A stretch of DNA of 64,000 nucleotides. Origin: Chryseobacterium sp. JM1. GTDB taxonomy: Bacteria; Bacteroidota; Bacteroidia; Flavobacteriales; Weeksellaceae. Below the pieces are notes generated by a model. That model saw nothing but the letters and a program-made list of their open reading frames with translations. It did no database searches and had not been told where the DNA came from. Shown piece after piece: positions 26,408 to 35,604 of the stretch. Location of the stretch: contig NZ_JPRN01000007.1 of assembly GCF_000737715.1 (NCBI RefSeq), positions 1 to 64,000 of the forward strand, given 5' to 3'. Made by a program: the position numbers and the translations under genes. Position 1 is the first letter of the stretch, and each line of letters begins with the position of its first letter.

Positions 26408-26923
26408 ATGGTTATTTCACTGATCGGATACATGGGATGTGGCAAATCTCACATTTCCAAAATATTAAGCGACAAAATAAATTTTAGACTAATTGACCTC
26501 GATAAAGAGATTTCCAGGAGAAATAAATTAACCATTCCTGAGATTTTCGAAAAAAAGGGTGAAATCCACTTTAGAAAGCTGGAACGAGAGGCCTTGGAAG
26601 AGATTCTTGCATCGGAAGAAAATCTGGTTTTAAGCCTTGGAGGAGGAACTCCGGTTTACTACAATAATATGGAGATTATCAATAATAGTTCTAAAAGTAT
26701 ATTTTTAAGAGCGTCTGTCAATACTTTATATGAAAGACTGACCAAACAGAAAGAAAAAAGGCCTTTAATAGCCAACATTTCTGATGAAGATCTGCCGGAA
26801 TTTATTGCGAAGCATTTATTTGAACGAAATATATTTTACAGTAAAGCACAGTTCAGTGTCAATACAGATTCCAGAGATCCAGATGACATTGTGCAGGAAA
26901 TAGTAGAAAAGCTCTATCTCTAG
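26408..26923 (+). CDS. aroK: Shikimate kinase
   Basis: A 171-residue kinase that phosphorylates shikimate at O3 in aromatic amino-acid synthesis. It has the Walker A motif GYMGCGKS (residues 7-14), the substrate-binding DLDKEISRR with its Asp pair, GEIHFRKLEREAL, the LSLGGGTP motif, and the lid arginine region KEKRPLI. Length is normal for the AroK/AroL family. It is divergent from the tRNA cluster and ends in a terminator whose right arm contains the stop codon. Confidence 0.95.
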   Translation: MVISLIGYMGCGKSHISKILSDKINFRLIDLDKEISRRNKLTIPEIFEKKGEIHFRKLEREALEEILASEENLVLSLGGGTPVYYNNMEIINNSSKSIFLRASVNTLYERLTKQKEKRPLIANISDEDLPEFIAKHLFERNIFYSKAQFSVNTDSRDPDDIVQEIVEKLYL

Positions 26924-26932
26924 AGCTTTTTT
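26907..26932 (+). terminator. Terminator overlapping the aroK stop codon
   Basis: AAAAGCTCTA (26907-26916) and TAGAGCTTTT (26921-26930) form a perfect 10 bp stem with a TCTC loop and run into T. The aroK stop codon TAG (26921-26923) is the first three bases of the right arm, so ribosomes finishing aroK cover the hairpin. Confidence 0.85.
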
Positions 26933-26935
26933 ATG

Positions 26936-27388
26936 TTAATCTTCGTTTTCGGAACTGTCATTTTCGGGTCCTTCTGCTGTTTCACCAAAGAAATCATCCC
27001 AGTCTGTAAAGTCTGAGGCAATATCATTTCCTATATACTCATCCATATCTCTCCGGTCTCTTTTGGTAGGCCTACCCTCCCCTTTAATTCTGTAATAGTC
27101 CTGTGACATTTTACGGAGTTTTAATAATTCATACTGCTCCTTGTCCGTCACATCCTGTATGTGAAGGGAAACCAGCTTTGCTCCCAGCCTGCTTTTAGGA
27201 ATCTGGATAACCTTTATTTTGTAATCGATCTGATTTTTGCGGATTTTAATAACATCTCCTACTTTTACCTCTTTAGACGACTTTACGGCAGACGTTCCTA
27301 TCGAAACTCTGTTCTTCTTAATTTCCTCTGTTGCAATACTTCTCGTCTTATAAAAACGAATGCACCATAAAAATTTATCTATTCTCAT
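26936..27388 (-). CDS. hslR: S4-domain RNA-binding protein, Hsp15 family
   Basis: A 150-residue protein with an S4 RNA-binding domain at residues 1-60 (MRIDKFLWCIRFYKTRSIAT, VGDVIKIRK) as in Hsp15/HslR. The middle has a basic segment (GEGRPTKRDRRDMDEYIG), and the C-terminal 25 residues are strongly acidic (WDDFFGETAEGPENDSSENE). Hsp15 rescues 50S subunits carrying a stalled peptidyl-tRNA. It is convergent with aroK, only 12 bases away. Confidence 0.85.
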   Translation of the reverse strand: MRIDKFLWCIRFYKTRSIATEEIKKNRVSIGTSAVKSSKEVKVGDVIKIRKNQIDYKIKVIQIPKSRLGAKLVSLHIQDVTDKEQYELLKLRKMSQDYYRIKGEGRPTKRDRRDMDEYIGNDIASDFTDWDDFFGETAEGPENDSSENED

Positions 27389-27443
27389 AATTTTTTATAC
27401 TTTTGCCGTTATATTATTTGTAAAGTAATTAAAGTTTTTTGAA

Positions 27444-28199
27444 ATGAAAAAAATATTTTTATATATCCTTGCGGGATCTTTATGTTTTTCTGCATGTAAG
27501 AAAGATGATGAAGTTGAAACTTATAAAGAACCGGATGACATTTCCGTTCAAAACAGTTATGACGATCAGGCCATTAAGAAGTTTATGAGCGAAAATTATC
27601 TGGATGCTCAGGGAAATATAAAAGCTTTCAGCACGACAGATACCAGTGATGACAATGAAAAAAAATTATCTGATCTGCCCTATGAGACACTTCCTTCCGG
27701 AACGATATACATTATGAGACAAGGCGCACAGCCAGCAGCTGGCACGGGTAAGGATATTAAACCTGGAGACGTTCTTACCATTATGATGAGAGCTACTGCC
27801 TATTTAGCAGCCACCAGTACAGACGGAAATGTTTCTTTTATTTCTAATATTATTATAGCCAATACCATCAACGGTACCGGACTTCCAATCGTTGACCCAA
27901 CGTTTTACTATGTTAAAAATAAAGTGTTAACTGATGCAACTGCAGGAGTAGCACAACAGAGAAGTTACTACGAAATAGAAGGGTTCCAGGAAGCCATTCA
28001 AAAATTTAAAGCGTTTGACAATCTTCCGAATGGAAGCCCTTACAATCTTCAAGGCGTTATTATAGTTCCATCAAAAGCTGCTTTTGCAAGAGATCCGCAT
28101 TTTACCTATAATGTGAACAATTATACGTTAAGAAATAATTCTATCGTATTCAATTTTCAGGTCTACGGAAGCAGAGACAGACTTGACAGTGAGAAATAA
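27444..28199 (+). CDS. FKBP-like lipoprotein
   Basis: A 251-residue lipoprotein with SACK lipobox (Cys19) and an FKBP-like domain in the second half: DIKPGDVLTIMMRATAYL, then EGFQEAIQKFKAFDNL and GVIIVPSKAAFARDP, which match the G-x-E-A and IPS-xxAxxR parts of FKBP-type prolyl isomerases. Several active-site aromatics of FKBP are not evident, so isomerase activity is uncertain. Related flavobacterial lipoproteins occur near gliding genes (GldI type). It starts 55 bases from hslR, divergent, and ends in a strong bidirectional terminator. Confidence 0.6.
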   Translation: MKKIFLYILAGSLCFSACKKDDEVETYKEPDDISVQNSYDDQAIKKFMSENYLDAQGNIKAFSTTDTSDDNEKKLSDLPYETLPSGTIYIMRQGAQPAAGTGKDIKPGDVLTIMMRATAYLAATSTDGNVSFISNIIIANTINGTGLPIVDPTFYYVKNKVLTDATAGVAQQRSYYEIEGFQEAIQKFKAFDNLPNGSPYNLQGVIIVPSKAAFARDPHFTYNVNNYTLRNNSIVFNFQVYGSRDRLDSEK

Positions 28200-28220
28200 A
28201 TTTTAGAAAAAAAATAAAGA

Positions 28221-28250
28221 AACCGCCTTCAGATGAAGGCGGTTTTTGTT
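28221..28250. terminator. Bidirectional terminator
   Basis: AACCGCCTTC and GAAGGCGGTT form a perfect 10 bp stem with a 4-base loop; T-rich tracts follow on both strands. It serves the convergent FKBP-like and GltB-like genes. Confidence 0.9.
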
Positions 28251-28263
28251 TTTGTATGCTTTT

Positions 28264-29781
28264 TTAATATTTTGCTTTCTGCTTCACATTTCCTAAAATA
28301 TCAGGGAAATAAAGGTCTGCCAGATGATCGAACTCATCTCCTCTCATAAACATGGTGGCATCTACTTCTTCGTAAGAACTTCTTCCTGCCGCTGCAATCA
28401 GCTCATTACAGGTATGCAACGTATTTTTGTGGAAATGGTATACCCTTTCACTCTTATCGGTAACATCGAGGCCTTTAACCAGCATTTTATCCTGAGTAGC
28501 AACACCTGTAGGACAATTGTTATTGTTACATCTTAAAGCCTGGATACAGCCTAGTGAGAACATAAACCCTCTTGCGTTATTACACATATCCGCACCCATT
28601 GCTACGGCTCTCAGAATATCTAAACTTGTCAATACTTTTCCGCTGGCAATTACTCTTAATTTGCTTCTTAAATTGTAATTGTTCAGTGTTCTGTTGACAA
28701 AAATCAAAGCAGGCTCCAAAGGCATCCCTACTCCATCCGAGAATTCCGGCGGTGCAGCTCCTGTTCCTCCTTCTGCTCCATCGATCGTAATAAAATCAGG
28801 GTAGATTTTTAAAACATTCATCTGTACGCAAATATCTTCGAATTCCTTGGTATCACCGATACAAAGTTTAAAACCAACCGGTTTTCCTCCTGAAAGCTCT
28901 CTCAGCTGCTGAACAAACCTCAAAAGACCTGCAGCATCAGAAAATGAACTGTGCGATGGCGGTGAAATAACGGTCATTCCCGGAGTGACGTGACGAATCT
29001 TTGCAATTTCCGGTGTATTCTTCACACCCGGAAGCACACCACCATGTCCCGGCTTTGCCCCTTGAGACAGCTTAATTTCCACCATCTTTACATTGGGAAG
29101 GGTAGAATACTGTTTAAACAGTTCAGGGTTAAATTTCCCTTCTTCATTACGGCAGCCGAAATATCCGGTCCCGATCTGCCAGCAAAGGTCACCTCCTTCC
29201 ATGTGATAGGGAGAAATACCTCCTTCTCCTGTGTTATGGTAGAAATTTCCTTTTTTAGCGCCTCTGTTTAAAGACATTTGTGCCCTGTCACTCAACGCTC
29301 CAAAACTCATCGCTGAGATATTGAAAAGTGAAGCATGGTAAGGCTGTGTACACTGTTCTCCGCCTACCCAAACTCTTGGCAGTTCTTCTACCGGAGACTT
29401 CGCATAGATGGAATGCTTGATTCCTTCATATTTTCTGTGATTAACTTCTAACTGTGTTCCAAAAGCGACAGTGTCACTCAAGTTCTTGGCACGTCTGTAT
29501 ACTGCAGAACGCTGGTTTCTGGGAAATGGCTTCCCATCGGTCTCCCTTTCGATGAAATACTGCTGCATTTCTGGTGAAATACTTTCGAAAAAGTACCTGA
29601 AGTATCCCAAGACCGGGAAGTTCCTCAAAATAGCGTGTTTCGACTGATAAGCATTGTAAACACCCAATGCATAGATGGCAGTTAACAGGATGGGTATCCA
29701 ATAATGCGCTCTGATCAGTAATGCGACAATCCATGTAGCAGTTACTAATACAATTCCCCAAGATAAAAACTTATCTCTCAT
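28264..29781 (-). CDS. FMN-binding glutamate synthase family protein
   Basis: A 505-residue membrane-anchored member of the GltB central-domain family. Two hydrophobic N-terminal segments (about 8-44) precede the FMN-binding barrel with GEGGISPYH, GAKPGHGGVLPG, SPPSHSSFSD, TIDGAEGGTGAAPPEFSDG and the Cys-rich CNNNNCPTGVATQ for a [3Fe-4S]-like site. It lacks the glutaminase domain, so it is not a complete glutamate synthase and its substrate is unknown. It may share a transcript with mtaB, 52 bases upstream. Confidence 0.85.
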   Translation of the reverse strand: MRDKFLSWGIVLVTATWIVALLIRAHYWIPILLTAIYALGVYNAYQSKHAILRNFPVLGYFRYFFESISPEMQQYFIERETDGKPFPRNQRSAVYRRAKNLSDTVAFGTQLEVNHRKYEGIKHSIYAKSPVEELPRVWVGGEQCTQPYHASLFNISAMSFGALSDRAQMSLNRGAKKGNFYHNTGEGGISPYHMEGGDLCWQIGTGYFGCRNEEGKFNPELFKQYSTLPNVKMVEIKLSQGAKPGHGGVLPGVKNTPEIAKIRHVTPGMTVISPPSHSSFSDAAGLLRFVQQLRELSGGKPVGFKLCIGDTKEFEDICVQMNVLKIYPDFITIDGAEGGTGAAPPEFSDGVGMPLEPALIFVNRTLNNYNLRSKLRVIASGKVLTSLDILRAVAMGADMCNNARGFMFSLGCIQALRCNNNNCPTGVATQDKMLVKGLDVTDKSERVYHFHKNTLHTCNELIAAAGRSSYEEVDATMFMRGDEFDHLADLYFPDILGNVKQKAKY

Positions 29782-29833
29782 GAATGTAGTTATTTAAAGT
29801 TAAAATAAATTTAGTGGAATTTTCGCAAAGAGA

Positions 29834-31180
29834 CTACGCTTTTGCTAAAAAACTTTCGAAGGATGACTGCACAGAAACCGTGCCATCTGACAGGATTTTT
29901 TCTAAATTTAGAAATTCAATCTGATTAACGAATGCGGGATCAAAATCTTTCTGGACTCTCACGTAGTTTTCTGTGAAGCCATACATTTTGCCGTCTTTAT
30001 TTTCGTGCTCCCAAAGAACAGGAAGCGTTTTTCCAAGTTGAGTCTGATAAAATGCCATTTTCTTCTTCTCAGAAAGTATTCTCAGCATTTTATTTCGTTT
30101 TTTTCTTTCAGGGATAGGAACGACACCGTCCATATCTGCTGCTTCCGTATTTTCTCTTTCAGAATAGGTAAATACATGAAGATAAGTGATAGGAAGTTCA
30201 TTCAGGAAATTATAGGTCTCCATGAATTTCTCTTCGGTTTCACCCGGAAATCCTACAATAACATCTACACCAATAGCCGCATCAGGCATTACCTCGCGGA
30301 TCTTATTCACTCTGTCGTTGTAGAGTTTCGTAAGATAACGGCGTTTCATTTTTTTCAACAGATCATCGCATCCCGACTGTAGCGGAATGTGGAAATGGGG
30401 AACAAAACTTTTGCTTTTTGAAACAAGGTCAATACTTTCGTCTTTCAAAAGATTCGGCTCAATGGAAGAAATACGTATTCTTTCGATACCTTCTACCTGA
30501 TCAAGCTCTGAAATTAAGTCCAGGAAAGTATGTTCGTGTCTTTTATTCCCGAATTCACCTTTACCATAATCACCGATATTCACACCGGTAAGAACGATTT
30601 CTTTGATGTCTCTTTCAGCAATTTCTCTGGCATTTTTAATGACGTTCTCGATGGTGTCTGAACGTGAAATTCCTCTTGCCAGCGGAATGGTACAGTAGGT
30701 ACATTTGTAGTCGCATCCGTCCTGTACTTTCAGGAAAGCTCTTGTTCTGTCACCAATTGAATAGCTTCCGATAAAGAAATCGGTTTCTTCAATTTCGCAT
30801 GAATGAACAATTCCTTCATTATCCCTTTTTTCCAGGTCGTCAAGGTAGCTTAGGATATTGAATTTTTCTTTCGCTCCCAAGACAAGATCCACTCCATTGA
30901 TTTGTGAAATCTCTTCAGGTTTCAACTGTGCGTAACATCCGACAATCACCACCAGCCCTTCCGGATTGGCTTTCATTGCTCTCTTCACGTGAAGTTTACA
31001 CTCACGGTCAGCGTTTTCAGTTACCGAACAGGTATTGATCACATAAACATCTGCCTTATCATCAAAACTTACTTTGTCATAACCTGCATCTGTTAATTGA
31101 CGGGCAATAGTAGATGTTTCCGCAAAATTTAATTTGCAGCCAAGTGTATGAAATGCGGCAGTTCCGTGAAAAGTAGACAT
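29834..31180 (-). CDS. mtaB: tRNA t6A37 methylthiotransferase MtaB
   Basis: A 448-residue radical-SAM enzyme that turns t6A37 into ms2t6A in tRNAs reading ANN codons. The N-terminal UPF0004 cluster cysteines are in HTLGCKLN, INTCSVT and VVGCYAQL. The radical-SAM CxxxCxxC is in DGCDYKCTYCTIPLARG, and a TRAM-like end follows. The ATG at 31180 is preferred over one 84 bases further upstream because a -7 box (TATCTTTG, 31207-31214) lies between them and an AGGAG site precedes 31180. Confidence 0.92.
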   Translation of the reverse strand: MSTFHGTAAFHTLGCKLNFAETSTIARQLTDAGYDKVSFDDKADVYVINTCSVTENADRECKLHVKRAMKANPEGLVVIVGCYAQLKPEEISQINGVDLVLGAKEKFNILSYLDDLEKRDNEGIVHSCEIEETDFFIGSYSIGDRTRAFLKVQDGCDYKCTYCTIPLARGISRSDTIENVIKNAREIAERDIKEIVLTGVNIGDYGKGEFGNKRHEHTFLDLISELDQVEGIERIRISSIEPNLLKDESIDLVSKSKSFVPHFHIPLQSGCDDLLKKMKRRYLTKLYNDRVNKIREVMPDAAIGVDVIVGFPGETEEKFMETYNFLNELPITYLHVFTYSERENTEAADMDGVVPIPERKKRNKMLRILSEKKKMAFYQTQLGKTLPVLWEHENKDGKMYGFTENYVRVQKDFDPAFVNQIEFLNLEKILSDGTVSVQSSFESFLAKA

Positions 31181-31206
31181 TTTATTACTCCTGAATTTTC
31201 TGGGTG

Positions 31207-31214
31207 CAAAGATA
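31207..31214 (-). promoter_or_regulatory. -7 box of mtaB
   Basis: TATCTTTG followed by CACCC on the minus strand, 27 bases before the chosen ATG, identical in core to the tRNA promoters. It fixes the gene start downstream of it. Confidence 0.6.
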
Positions 31215-31250
31215 GTAATTTTAATAATAATTCTGAATCGATTCAGTCTA

Positions 31251-31838
31251 TTATTTATATTCATCCCTTATTTCAGGGCTGTTTTGAAAGCATACGGGCG
31301 ATGAATTGGAATCTGTATTTTCAATGGAAAACCGGTCTTTCATTTCATTATTAAATTCCTGAGACTTATTTCTTTCAATGGAAAGGGTTTTCCAGTGATC
31401 ATTCTTCATCATTTTCGCAATGTAAACGATCTGTCCGATATGATAGGGATAATGAGCCAACTGACGGCAGACTGCATCCAAAACCGAATGGGCCTCACCT
31501 CTTAAATACACGGTATGGTGTATATTTTCATCATTAATCTGATCCAAACCTTCAAAAAGACATTTCCAGCCCGCTTCCCAGCAGTCGATCACTTCCTGTT
31601 TGGCTGTAAAGGTATTCACAAATTCATCATCGCGGTTGCGCCACGGCTTTTCTCCGTCTTCTGTCAGGAAATTCGTCCATCTTGACAGCATATTTCCACC
31701 GATATGTTTTACGATGACGGCAATGGAATTACTTTCATCATTATACTGCCAGAAGATCTGTTCATCAGAAAGCTGTCCGAATGATTTATCCCCGAGAGAT
31801 TTATAGTACTGAAACCGTTTTATAAAAAGATCTTTCAT
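31251..31838 (-). CDS. DUF1572 / DinB-like protein
   Basis: About 195 residues from the ATG at 31838 (MKDLFIKRFQYYKSLGDKSF); an earlier ATG adds seven hydrophobic residues and is less likely. It is helical, with the DinB/DUF1572 pattern: IAVIVKHIGGNMLSRWTNFL near residue 45, and HYPYHIGQIVYIAKM with the second His set. The His residues in KHIGG and YHIGQ fit the metal triad of DinB-fold proteins. The DinB family includes thiol transferases; the specific reaction is unknown. Its stop lies 36 bases upstream of the mtaB -7 box. Confidence 0.8.
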   Translation of the reverse strand: MKDLFIKRFQYYKSLGDKSFGQLSDEQIFWQYNDESNSIAVIVKHIGGNMLSRWTNFLTEDGEKPWRNRDDEFVNTFTAKQEVIDCWEAGWKCLFEGLDQINDENIHHTVYLRGEAHSVLDAVCRQLAHYPYHIGQIVYIAKMMKNDHWKTLSIERNKSQEFNNEMKDRFSIENTDSNSSPVCFQNSPEIRDEYK

Positions 31839-31898
31839 GATAGTAAAAATAAAAACCAAGTTAGCAATTTTCCCGTATATATAAGGTAAACAGCAAAC

Positions 31899-32258
31899 AT
31901 GGTGTGTAAAATAAATGACTTTATGAAGGATCTGAATTCGTTAAAAATTGAACATCTTGAAAAATGGTTCACCGACGAAAGCACGATCTGGATTCCTCCC
32001 TCCAAAGAAATTTCAGGAAAGAACAGGATTTTAGCCTTATTCAGAGCGATATTCAGGCGCTATGATTCAATAGAATGGCAGGTTTTTGAAATTTTTCCTT
32101 TGGGTAATCAGAGGTATTTTTACCAGACAAAATCTTATGGAAGTATGATTAACAAAGGAGTTTACGAAAACAATATCTGTACAATCGTTCATTTTTCACA
32201 GGAAGGAAAAATCATTTATCTGTCTGATTATTTTAAGGATACAAAAGCCTTCAATTAA
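31899..32258 (+). CDS. NTF2-like (SnoaL-type) protein
   Basis: A 119-residue cytoplasmic protein with the cone-shaped NTF2-like fold pattern: an N-terminal helix, FTDESTIWIPPSKEISGKNR, LFRAIFRRYDSIEWQVFEIF, then beta strands ending VHFSQEGKIIYLSDYFKD. Family members include isomerases, hydrolases and polyketide cyclases, but no catalytic residue set can be assigned. It is divergent from the DUF1572 gene. Confidence 0.7.
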   Translation: MVCKINDFMKDLNSLKIEHLEKWFTDESTIWIPPSKEISGKNRILALFRAIFRRYDSIEWQVFEIFPLGNQRYFYQTKSYGSMINKGVYENNICTIVHFSQEGKIIYLSDYFKDTKAFN

Positions 32259-32278
32259 ATTTCACTCTCATAAAAGAA

Positions 32279-32306
32279 TAAAACCACTTCTTTCGAAATG
32301 GTTTTA
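32279..32306. terminator. Bidirectional terminator
   Basis: AAAACCA and TGGTTTT arms with an inner TTC/GAA pair and one mismatch, between the convergent NTF2-like and T9SS type B genes. Confidence 0.65.
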
Positions 32307-32332
32307 CCTCAATAGTTTATTATTAAAAAAGC

Positions 32333-34432
32333 TTAATCTCTGTTTTTAACCACAATCCAACCTGAATATTTAATTGGTGTGCTCATTTTATCATTCTCGT
32401 TCCAGCCCACAGAATACCAGTAGTTTCCTGTCGGAACTTTTACACCTCCTCTGGTAGTTCCTTCCCATTTGTAACCGGTAGATTTATCCACCTGGAAGAT
32501 CATATTTCCATAACGGTCAAAGATATTCATGACTAGGTTTTTCTTGTTTGCCAAGGCCGAATAATCAATAATATCATTATATCCGTCACCGTTTGGCGTG
32601 ATGACATTTACAAGATTAGGCACCACGATGCTGATATCTATAGGATCACAGTCGTAAGAATCTTTTACATATATCGTAGCATCTCCTCTTTTAAGGTTAG
32701 TAAATACATTGGAATCCTGCCAGTTGATATTATCCAAAGAATATTTGTAAGCCGGTGTCCCTCCTATCACATATACCGTAACCGTTGTGTTTGAAATTTC
32801 AATATTTGAAACCACAGGCTGCTCGGAAGGATATACTTTTACATTCTGCACCACCGTACAGTCGCCGGTTTTAAGTTTTACCCAATAGGTTCCTACACCA
32901 ACATTGGTGATCGCCTGCGTTGTCGCTCCGGTACTCCATAGATAGCTGTTGAATCCAGGGCCTGCATCCAGCGTTGTTTTGTCTTCCACACAAATGATTT
33001 TGTCTTTAAGAGTGGTTGAATAAACAGGCGGAATCACTACCAGTGTTACTTTAGCGATATTATAACAGCCCTGAGCATTGGAAACCCTTACATACACCAC
33101 TCCGCTTGGAGCAATATAGGCTGTACCCGTTAAAATTTCATTAGTCTGATTCGCAGCATCCGTTGCCGAAGGATAATATTTTTTCACTGCGCCGGTTACT
33201 CCGGTTACAGGTGCAGAAGTAAGATTGAAAGATGCCGTAGACGGACTGCTCTCGATAGAACATGATCTCAAAGTAGCGTCCGCCACCGTCACTACAGGAT
33301 GAAATTTCAATGTGATCTGTGCAATGCCGCTGCATCCGAATGTGGAAGTCACTTTTACGTAAATCGTTGCTTCAGCAGAAATAAATGCTGTCGGATTCGT
33401 GATTTCATTGATACCTGCATTCAGATCTGAAAGCGTGTTGTAGTATTTTTTTGTTACCGTCGGATCTGCAAAAACGTCCGCGGTAGTAAGGTCATACAGT
33501 GCGGTTCCTGCATTATTATTGTTACATTGGGTCAACGTAGCATTTTTCGTGGTGATTTTACCGTCTCTGAATTTAAAGGTTCCAATCTGTTTACACTTAT
33601 TAAGCGGACTGGTCGGATTGGTCGGATCTGTGTAGCCAATGCTGTAGTAGTACACGGAAGTCATATTGACCAAAGTCGGAACGGTAATGGCATTATTTCC
33701 GGTTAACGCATCATTCTGGCTTGTGTGGTAACTTACATAAAAATTAGGATTTCCGTTAAGAATTCCCGCAGTCAGTGTAGAAAAATCAAATACAGCCGGA
33801 TTAACGCATACCACTACTTCTCTCGGATCTGCAGGGTTAGCCGCAGGAACTCCCGGAGGCGTAAACGGATAAGGCTGTGTAGCCGGATCTGTAAACGGAG
33901 ATGCCAGTGTTGCCGTACCGCCCCATGTTAAAGCAAAAGGAGCTATCGTAGGATTAAAGACATCCACCCAGTTATCGATGTATAAATAATAGGTTTGACC
34001 TGCCAGAACATCCATATATCTGCAATACGGTGTTGGTGAGCCCCCAAGTGCATTGGTAATGGTACTGGTCATATTCATTCCCGTAGATGCTCCCACTCCA
34101 ACAACTGTCGCCGCATTACAGCGAATGGGCGAACCCAGGCTTCCGCAAGAAACATTAGGCCCATAAATGGCCCAGTCATAATCAGCATTCGGATCATTGG
34201 GAACCAGATCAAAAGTAAGCGTTCCACTGGTGGCAATGGTAATTTTATACCAGATTGAATTATGCTCACCGGATGACAGACATCCTCCCAGGTTTTCATT
34301 CACAGCGCCAATTCCCAGAGGGCTATAGGTAATATTAGAGTTTCCGCAGACCGCAAGGGCCGTAGCGCAGTCTGCCTGAGCAAAGAAAGCACGCGATATA
34401 CCGAAAAAAATAAGAAGTAAAAGTTTTTTCAT
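32333..34432 (-). CDS. T9SS type B sorting-domain surface protein
   Basis: A 699-residue secreted protein: signal peptide (MKKLLLLIFFGISRAFFAQ), an N-terminal module with WYKITIATSGTLTFDLVPND and YDWAIYGP typical of flavobacterial adhesins, then several PKD/SprB-like beta repeats (e.g. CGNSNITYSP; the ITLKFHP and TLVVIPP strand ends). The C-terminal about 90 residues are the type B gliding-motility domain (VITPNGDGYNDIIDYSA, IFDRYGNMIFQ, YKWEGTTRGGVKVPTGNYW). It is a likely T9SS cargo displayed on or released from the surface. It stands alone between two terminator regions. Confidence 0.9.
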   Translation of the reverse strand: MKKLLLLIFFGISRAFFAQADCATALAVCGNSNITYSPLGIGAVNENLGGCLSSGEHNSIWYKITIATSGTLTFDLVPNDPNADYDWAIYGPNVSCGSLGSPIRCNAATVVGVGASTGMNMTSTITNALGGSPTPYCRYMDVLAGQTYYLYIDNWVDVFNPTIAPFALTWGGTATLASPFTDPATQPYPFTPPGVPAANPADPREVVVCVNPAVFDFSTLTAGILNGNPNFYVSYHTSQNDALTGNNAITVPTLVNMTSVYYYSIGYTDPTNPTSPLNKCKQIGTFKFRDGKITTKNATLTQCNNNNAGTALYDLTTADVFADPTVTKKYYNTLSDLNAGINEITNPTAFISAEATIYVKVTSTFGCSGIAQITLKFHPVVTVADATLRSCSIESSPSTASFNLTSAPVTGVTGAVKKYYPSATDAANQTNEILTGTAYIAPSGVVYVRVSNAQGCYNIAKVTLVVIPPVYSTTLKDKIICVEDKTTLDAGPGFNSYLWSTGATTQAITNVGVGTYWVKLKTGDCTVVQNVKVYPSEQPVVSNIEISNTTVTVYVIGGTPAYKYSLDNINWQDSNVFTNLKRGDATIYVKDSYDCDPIDISIVVPNLVNVITPNGDGYNDIIDYSALANKKNLVMNIFDRYGNMIFQVDKSTGYKWEGTTRGGVKVPTGNYWYSVGWNENDKMSTPIKYSGWIVVKNRD

Positions 34433-34603
34433 AGATATACAGTTTTTGGTGAATATAATGTGAAAAACACACGGTATGCATTGATTTACAACACATACAT
34501 CAAATATACCTATATTTTAATCACAAACAATGGATTTTTAAAAATCTTAAATTATTTTAAATAAAAACATAAAATAATTACGATATAATCGAATAAATAG
34601 CGA

Positions 34604-35401
34604 CTATTTTATACTTGTAATATTCCCACAAAGATTTTCAAGGTGAAAGATTTTATGGAACGGACTCTTTACTTCCTGCAAATGCTCTTTATCCTGAATA
34701 AACGTATATCTTGACGCTATGGAATTCATATCTGATACAATCACGAGCCAGCATTCATCTACCGAAGTATCATAATAAGGGAACTTTTCATTTTTCTTAT
34801 CAATAAGGTCGAGGATCTTTTCGGAGCAGAGTTCGTCAAAAAGATTCATGCTGTATTCATGGGTAATGAAAACATTTCTGCGGTGAAAAGATTTTCGCAT
34901 CCCCTTTACACAGCCTACTGGTTTGTTCTTTTTGATGCTTTTGTAAATATTGATGATATTTTCTTCCTGTTCTTCTATATTATCAAATTTAATATTTGGG
35001 TGGAATTCTAAAAAATAAACACCACGGTACTTCGCGGTGTCTTCCTGTTCTAATACTATTTCTGCCTGACGGAACATCTTATTCAAGGTACTTTCTACCT
35101 TTTTCATTTCCAGATGATTGATCACTTCGGTCAATTCTATTCCGATCTTTTTGTCGTTGAGTTTGGCGATAAAGTCGGGACTTTCGCAGGTGAGGTCTTC
35201 AAATTTCACATCGGGGAAATGATGCATAAAAGAATTAAGCAGCAGAATCTCTGACTTTTTTCTGTATTTTTCGCGGTCATGAAGTAGAGATTCGTCTATT
35301 TTACGGTGATACTTTTCCATCGGCTTTTTTTTCAAATGCCGGTTCATGTAGTATAGGCTCAGATTCTTTATTAAATCTTCATCAGAAAATGTCTTTTTCA
35401 T
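34604..35401 (-). CDS. Uncharacterised protein with a PD-(D/E)XK-like segment
   Basis: About 265 residues from the ATG at 35401 (MKKTFSDEDLIKNLSLYYMN); a GTG 30 bases upstream is less likely. A segment near residues 65-90, ESPDFIAKLNDKKIGIELTE, looks like the PD...(D/E)xT core of restriction-endonuclease-fold proteins, with Thr where Lys is usual. The rest is rich in Lys and Glu, with no signal peptide or membrane segment. I do not recognise a named family, and a nuclease role is only a structural guess. It stands alone and is divergent from glgP. Confidence 0.5.
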   Translation of the reverse strand: MKKTFSDEDLIKNLSLYYMNRHLKKKPMEKYHRKIDESLLHDREKYRKKSEILLLNSFMHHFPDVKFEDLTCESPDFIAKLNDKKIGIELTEVINHLEMKKVESTLNKMFRQAEIVLEQEDTAKYRGVYFLEFHPNIKFDNIEEQEENIINIYKSIKKNKPVGCVKGMRKSFHRRNVFITHEYSMNLFDELCSEKILDLIDKKNEKFPYYDTSVDECWLVIVSDMNSIASRYTFIQDKEHLQEVKSPFHKIFHLENLCGNITSIK

Positions 35402-35604
35402 GGGTGATTTTTTTATGTGACCAAAGAACACATGCCATAATGGTTCTCACCGTTAGAAGTTTTTGATTTTCAAAAATTTACCTATTAAAGGTAAGTAAAA
35501 AAACTATTCAGCAGATACTTTTAAATGAATTTATCAAATAATTAATGTAGAGTTTATTTTCATAATCAATACCTTTAGTCCTCAAAATATAAACACTATG
35601 ATTT

